Shown: in pieces, positions 7,717-10,874 of the stretch | How positions within the stretch are numbered: position 1 is the stretch's first letter | Layout: every line of letters begins with the position of its first letter | NCBI GenBank assembly: GCA_003024985.2 | Contig: PXIH01S0031788.1 | DNA length: 10,874 bases | DNA from: Euperipatoides rowelli | Taxonomy: Eukaryota; Onychophora; Udeonychophora; Euonychophora; Peripatopsidae | Direction: 5' to 3' (one strand) | Notes under the pieces: generated by a model | The model's database searches: none | What the model saw: only the letters and a program-made list of their open reading frames with translations | What the model was told of the DNA's origin: nothing | Program-made: the position numbers and the translations under genes

Positions 7717-8144
7717 GAAATGGTGATGTCATAGCTTTATGGAAAAATAATCAATGAAAAGTTGGAAGAATTCACTACTTTACAAATAGAATAGCTAAAT
7801 AATTCTAGTAGACCATTTTTCTTTTACATAATCTTTGTTTTTGTTTTGTTTTTATGATAGTATAACTTTAAATGAATAATATCACCAAAGTTAAAATCAA
7901 TAAAGAAGAGAAAAATACAATTTATTGTAGACTAAATAAATAACAAATTAAATAAAAAAAAATAGTTTAATGCTATTCAAAAAGATATATAATGAAGCAT
8001 TAGTAATAAATTGAATGAAGGATTAAAGATAAATCAATTAATTGCTAAAATATTGTTTAATTATATTAATGTCATCAGTATCAGTTGAAACATGTTTGTA
8101 CACAACTAGTTGATATTTTCAAGCGAACATTGATGAAATAAAAG

Positions 8145-8172
8145 TTAAATCTAACGATTGAGTTAGATTTAA
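8145..8172. repeat. Hairpin, 11-bp perfect arms
   Basis: TTAAATCTAAC (8145-8155) and GTTAGATTTAA (8162-8172) are exact reverse complements around a 6-base loop. It lies about 190 bases beyond the LINE poly(A) end. It could be a MITE relic or a chance structure. Confidence 0.6.
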
Positions 8173-8359
8173 GAAATATAAGGGAAGTATAAAAATTTTT
8201 AAAAATTATTTTAAGGCTCCATAAATAATAAAAATCCATAATTGTAACAGTTTTTGAAGATATAACCATAAGGTTGTCTCAATATTTGGTTGTAACTTGT
8301 AAGTTACATCAGTAACACATAATATGGGTTTAAGTTTTTCAAGTAGAGTAATATACTTA

Positions 8360-8370
8360 TTTTTTTTTTT
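8360..8370 (-). other. Poly(A) tail of the LINE
   Basis: Eleven T on the plus strand are the 3' poly(A) of the minus-strand LINE. They lie 31 bases after the AATAAA signal and about 70 bases after the ORF2 stop. The insertion end is therefore at or just left of 8360. Confidence 0.7.
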
Positions 8371-8401
8371 GGTGAAGGGTTTTGTCCCCAAATAAACCAT
8401 G

Positions 8402-8407
8402 TTTATT
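8402..8407 (-). promoter_or_regulatory. AATAAA polyadenylation signal of the LINE
   Basis: TTTATT on the plus strand reads AATAAA on the minus strand, 31 bases before the poly(A) tract. Signal, spacing and tail together show that the element was copied from a polyadenylated transcript. Confidence 0.7.
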
Positions 8408-8914
8408 AAACCAAAAAAGGCATCACTGAAAAAAGAAAATCAAAATACATTCAAAGCTCTTCCTAAAAGATGACAACAAAATAGCATTCTGTCCATACTC
8501 CAAACGTCTCTGTTTCTAGCCATGCAGAAGGCAACAAGATTACTAGTAACAAAGATGAGACAAAACTCACAGGAAACTCCCTGGAAAGCTAAAGAAATAA
8601 GTCCCTTAAAAATTGATAATAATATACCATATTGGGATTTACCCATATATTCTTAAAGATTGTGTCCGAAAGCAGGGCATTATCCCACTTGGCTGCATCC
8701 AGCAACTGAAGTTGAGTATATGACCAGGCCCGCAAAGTCAGGCCCTGGAAATGTGTAAATTCCGTATCTTCTAAAAATAAAGTAACACAATCATACCTGG
8801 CACAAGGAAATGCTTATTTTGTAATAACCTGGTCAATATATCATAGACATTGTTGATAAAAAAATTGTATCCAAAAAATTGGCACAGGCGATTCCATGCT
8901 TCAGCAAAATGTGC

Positions 8915-8965
8915 ACTCTCTGAAAACAAATGCATCAAAGATTCAGGATGAGCACAAAAGGAACA
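8915..8965 (-). other. Zinc-knuckle relic of the LINE ORF2, CX2CX7HX4S
   Basis: The C-terminal region of L1/Tx1-like ORF2 proteins often carries CX2CX7HX4C followed by a Trp. Here Cys codons start at 8965 and 8956 and the His codon at 8932, at correct spacing, but the last position (codon at 8917) is Ser (AGT, one base from TGT). The following SAHFAEAW keeps the usual Trp. Confidence 0.65.
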
Positions 8966-9426
8966 TATAGAGTCCAGTTTAAATTTATATCTATTAATTA
9001 GTAAATCTGTTGTAAATACAGAGTTTGTTACTACACGAAAAAATAAAAATCATGCAAATTAGCAGGAGCAAACATGAGTATATAGTCAAGAGAAATTTCG
9101 CAAGAGGGCTAATCTGTAAATCCTGGTCTAACAACCTGGCATATTGTCTATAGCTAACTTTGATCTCCATTGAAAATTGAAGTCATCAGCTACCTCCAAA
9201 TAGTTAATCTGTATTCTGACCATTATTGGCGCCTCTGCAGCATATGGGGTGAGTGTCTATAGGTTGTACTTCCAGGGTATCATTAACATATTGTGCATAA
9301 GCAACAAAGATTACAAAAAAGTTGGCTCATCACTGATATAAGCCAGAATATATTGTGAAGGCCCAGCCCACCTTGAGCAACTGTATTATAAAGCCTAGTC
9401 CTTGATACAGACACAAGTCTGGCAGA

Positions 9427-9861
9427 TCATGACATTCGATGAGCTATAGAATATAATTGATTCAAGAACCTCTTGGTAAAAAAGTTAATATGCTGAACAT
9501 AAAAATAAAGTGATGGGAAAAGAAAAATATTTATTATCTTAACTCTTGTTAAGAGTGATAGTGACTTAAGTTGTATTGCAAGACGTGTCTTTTGGAACCT
9601 ATCAATAATTTGATCTTGACTCTGCCTCCTGACTGCTATGCCCTGAAAGGGAAAAGATATTCCCAAAAACCTGCCTGGAAGCTGTTGGTTATAGCTAGGG
9701 TCCATCTTGTTAGCAACAGGATACCAAACATGTGTCTTTGTGTGATTAAAAAGTGAACCAGTCAAATCTGTAAAACATTCCAATGCAAGCTGTGCCACTC
9801 TCATATCCTGGGGACCTGCAAAAAACACAGTAAGATCATCAACATATGCAACTACCAACAA
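9427..9861 (-). pseudogene. Longest open piece of the LINE RT, with YVDD
   Basis: This is a 144-codon open frame inside ORF2. It opens at a TTG just after a frameshift, so that is not a start codon. Residues 6-9 are the motif C YVDD box; residues ~35-45 (LFNHTKTHVWY) hold the Lys of the following RT block; ~64-71 give FLGISFPF, and LLTRVKIINIFLFPSLYFYVQ (~103-123) is the thumb-like segment that in L1/Tx1 relatives reads L..R..v.n...lS.lwY. After its TGA the same frame continues coherently to GGLGLHN. Confidence 0.8.
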
Positions 9862-10260
9862 CCATTACCCAAGGCAGATATCAAAATGCCTGTTGTATGT
9901 TGGACAATGTCTTTAAGCAGTCCATCTATGTAGATGGCAAGCATATTGGTGCTCAGAGGAGAGCCCTGAGTGAATCCCCTTATGAGACCAAATGAAAAAT
10001 ATAGCTTAGCCTTAAACTTAAATGAGATACGCTTGTTTGTGACATATGTAATGAGATGTAAGAAGGGTCACCTTGAAAAATCGGCAGCATTGCTAGAATA
10101 CCAGGGCTTATGATTTGTGTGTGTGATGCTGTATATGGTACTAATCGATTAATTTCCTTTACTGGTTGTGTATATTTATTAATAAAAGTATTGATTTGAC
10201 CTTCAGGTCTTGTTGCTATAATATTTTTATTTATTGGATTTTGGTTGTTAAACCTTGTCA

Positions 10261-10596
10261 AAGTTCATCCCCTTCATTTATATTAGGAGGGGGGGGGGAT
10301 CCAATCTAAAAAAAANCAGTCTTGGCTGTCATTATTGCGCATGTCGTATTCCGATAGGAGTTCCCTCACTTTATTTCCTAGCCGCTCCAATTCTTGATTT
10401 TGTGATATAATCTTTTCTTGTAAAGTAGCCTATCTATTATTCTGTTATTAAATTGGACAGGTGAAAAGGGTTCTTGATCAACTGTTTGATCGATTATAAA
10501 TTCAGGGGAATCTACAGCTGCCAAAATTATGGGATGTGTCTCAGTTTCCATATTCACAGAAACGGCTTGTGTTTCAGCTTTCATGTCAGTTACCAT
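10261..10596 (-). pseudogene. ORF1-like N-terminal protein of the LINE, with coiled coil
   Basis: An ATG at 10596 in a favourable setting (AAAATGG) opens an acidic, Thr/Glu-rich N-terminus (MVTDMKAETQAVSVN...). Near 10430 the frame shifts and continues as ATLQEKIISQNQELERLGNK and VRELLSEYD, a clear heptad-like coiled coil, then FFLDWIPPP. A second break falls at a 10-base G run (10289-10298 on the plus strand), after which PNINEGDEL ends at TGA (10260). A third frame continues at once as TRFNNQNPINKNIIATRP. LINE ORF1 proteins commonly pair a coiled coil with nucleic-acid binding parts, but no RNA-binding motif is seen here. That this is ORF1 is inference from position, strand and coiled coil. 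It could be an unrelated gene piece fused to the LINE. One N (10316) lies in it. Confidence 0.5.
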
Positions 10597-10874
10597 TTTT
10601 GTTTAGAATTACTCTAATTTGAAACTTTGCTAAACGAATAAATGAAAATTACTGGTCCTAATGGTCTGTGTATCAAATGTTTTACTCTAGAAAGTCATGT
10701 TGAATGAAAAAATTGAAAAGAAAACAAGCCTATTTTGAAAAATTTTAATAAAATGGAAAAAAAATTAAAATGGTTTTATTTATGCGAGTCTTTAGTCTTT
10801 ATGCGGACGCCTATGGCTTTTAGATTACAGCTTGCCAGTGCCTTTTAAAAATATTAAAAATTATTTTGAAATAT
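10597..10874. other. AT-rich flank or 5' UTR of the LINE
   Basis: No coding signal. The part next to the ATG could be the 5' UTR or internal promoter of the minus-strand LINE, but no boundary or target-site duplication was seen. A slightly G/C-richer patch lies at 10780-10840. Confidence 0.35.

Larger units (their letters stand above)
7430..8359. other. AT-rich stretch with two hairpins, no gene seen
   Basis: Low-complexity AT-rich sequence. It contains the hairpins at 7692-7716 and 8145-8172. Minus-strand open frames here (8081-8400) give Phe/Ile/Lys-rich strings with no family features and run across the end of the LINE, so they are discounted. Confidence 0.45.
8440..10260 (-). pseudogene. 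LINE ORF2 relic: reverse transcriptase half and C-terminal region
   Basis: Blocks in order on the minus strand, in changing frames: ILAMLPIFQGDPSYIS (~10095-10050), LITYVTNKRIS (~10050), then GFTQGSPLSTNMLAIYIDGL (RT motif B, QGSPLS at 9968-9951). After a one-base shift comes LVVAYVDDLTVFF with the catalytic Asp pair intact (YVDD 9846-9835). SLFNHTKTHVW and RFLGISFP follow (the usual K and LG blocks), a TGA near 9427, and LYNTVAQGGLGLHN (GGLGL 9372-9358). After further shifts comes FRVVTNSVFTTDLLINRY (~9040) with CSFCAHPESLMHLF (from 8965), and lastly LEDTEFTHFQGLTLRAWSY (~8772) and MARNRDVWSMDRML, ending in TGA at 8440. The enzyme would make cDNA at a nicked target site. The endonuclease and RT motif A are missing, so even a repaired frame could not move itself. 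Confidence 0.8.
8360..10596 (-). mobile_element. L1/Tx1-like LINE, internally shortened, with poly(A) tail
   Basis: A minus-strand non-LTR retrotransposon. In 5' to 3' order it shows an ORF1-like part with a coiled coil (10596-10261), the second half of an RT (about 10110-9830), a C-terminal region with GGLGL and a zinc-knuckle relic (to 8440), a 3' UTR of only about 70 bases, an AATAAA signal (8407-8402) and an 11-base poly(A) tract (8370-8360). RT motifs before motif B, including the AFD block, and any apurinic endonuclease are absent between ORF1 and the RT. The coding part is broken by about six frameshifts and a few stops but is far better kept than the LINE at 1060-2415. L1/Tx1 placement rests on the style of the YVDD context, the GGLGL block and the C-terminal CX2CX7H motif. 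No target-site duplication was found by eye. Confidence 0.82.

Noticed and set aside
8081-8400. Two overlapping minus-strand open frames of 62 and 64 codons
   Set aside because: They cross the LINE poly(A) end and a hairpin, and encode Lys/Ile/Phe-rich strings from A/T runs.
9571-9756. A 61-codon plus-strand open frame
   Set aside because: It is antisense to the RT thumb region of the minus-strand LINE.
8341-10700. Target-site duplication of the right-hand LINE
   Set aside because: The sequence left of the poly(A) (CAAGTAGAGTAATATACTTA) was sought right of 10090 and 10597; only short partial matches such as TTACTCTA were seen.

Overview
This window looks like non-coding, repeat-rich DNA from an animal nuclear genome, most likely an invertebrate. 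By eye it is about 70% A+T (estimate, not computed). It is full of A and T runs, has no compact bacterial-style gene arrangement, and its recognisable coding matter is decayed non-LTR retrotransposons plus one broken copy of a protein family that I remember as multi-copy in invertebrates. Two single N calls (6876 and 10316) and 10-base C/G runs suggest draft-quality sequence. I see no intact host gene, no CRISPR array and no rRNA. The species cannot be named from this.

Layout, left to right. 1-345: three diverged copies of a roughly 100-125 bp tandem unit, running into a GACA-like tail. 495-680: a 61-codon open frame with ordinary codon use that I do not recognise. About 1060-2415 (+): a heavily frameshifted LINE reverse transcriptase of the Jockey/CR1-like type, with its catalytic YADD box mutated. 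About 2395-3705 (-): a broken gene of a multi-copy family whose blocks resemble the FEN1/XPG nuclease fold; it meets the LINE tail to tail. 3700-3880: AT-rich sequence ending in a TAAA tail typical of LINE 3' ends. 4441-4620 (+): the C-terminal scrap of another LINE. 4621-8359: mostly featureless AT-rich DNA holding two tRNA-like heads (6361-6435 + and 7350-7415 -), a duplicated segment about 299 bp apart, and several perfect hairpins. 8360-10596 (-): the best preserved element, an L1/Tx1-like LINE with a coiled-coil ORF1-like part, an RT with intact YVDD, a C-terminal zinc-knuckle relic, a poly(A) signal and a poly(A) tail.

The pieces do not form a working pathway. They record successive insertions: at least three LINE lineages of different ages, possible tRNA-derived SINEs, and a broken copy of a nuclease-like gene. 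The two points most worth following are the FEN1/XPG-like family relic and the joined ORF1/RT structure of the right-hand LINE, which lacks the endonuclease and the first half of the RT.
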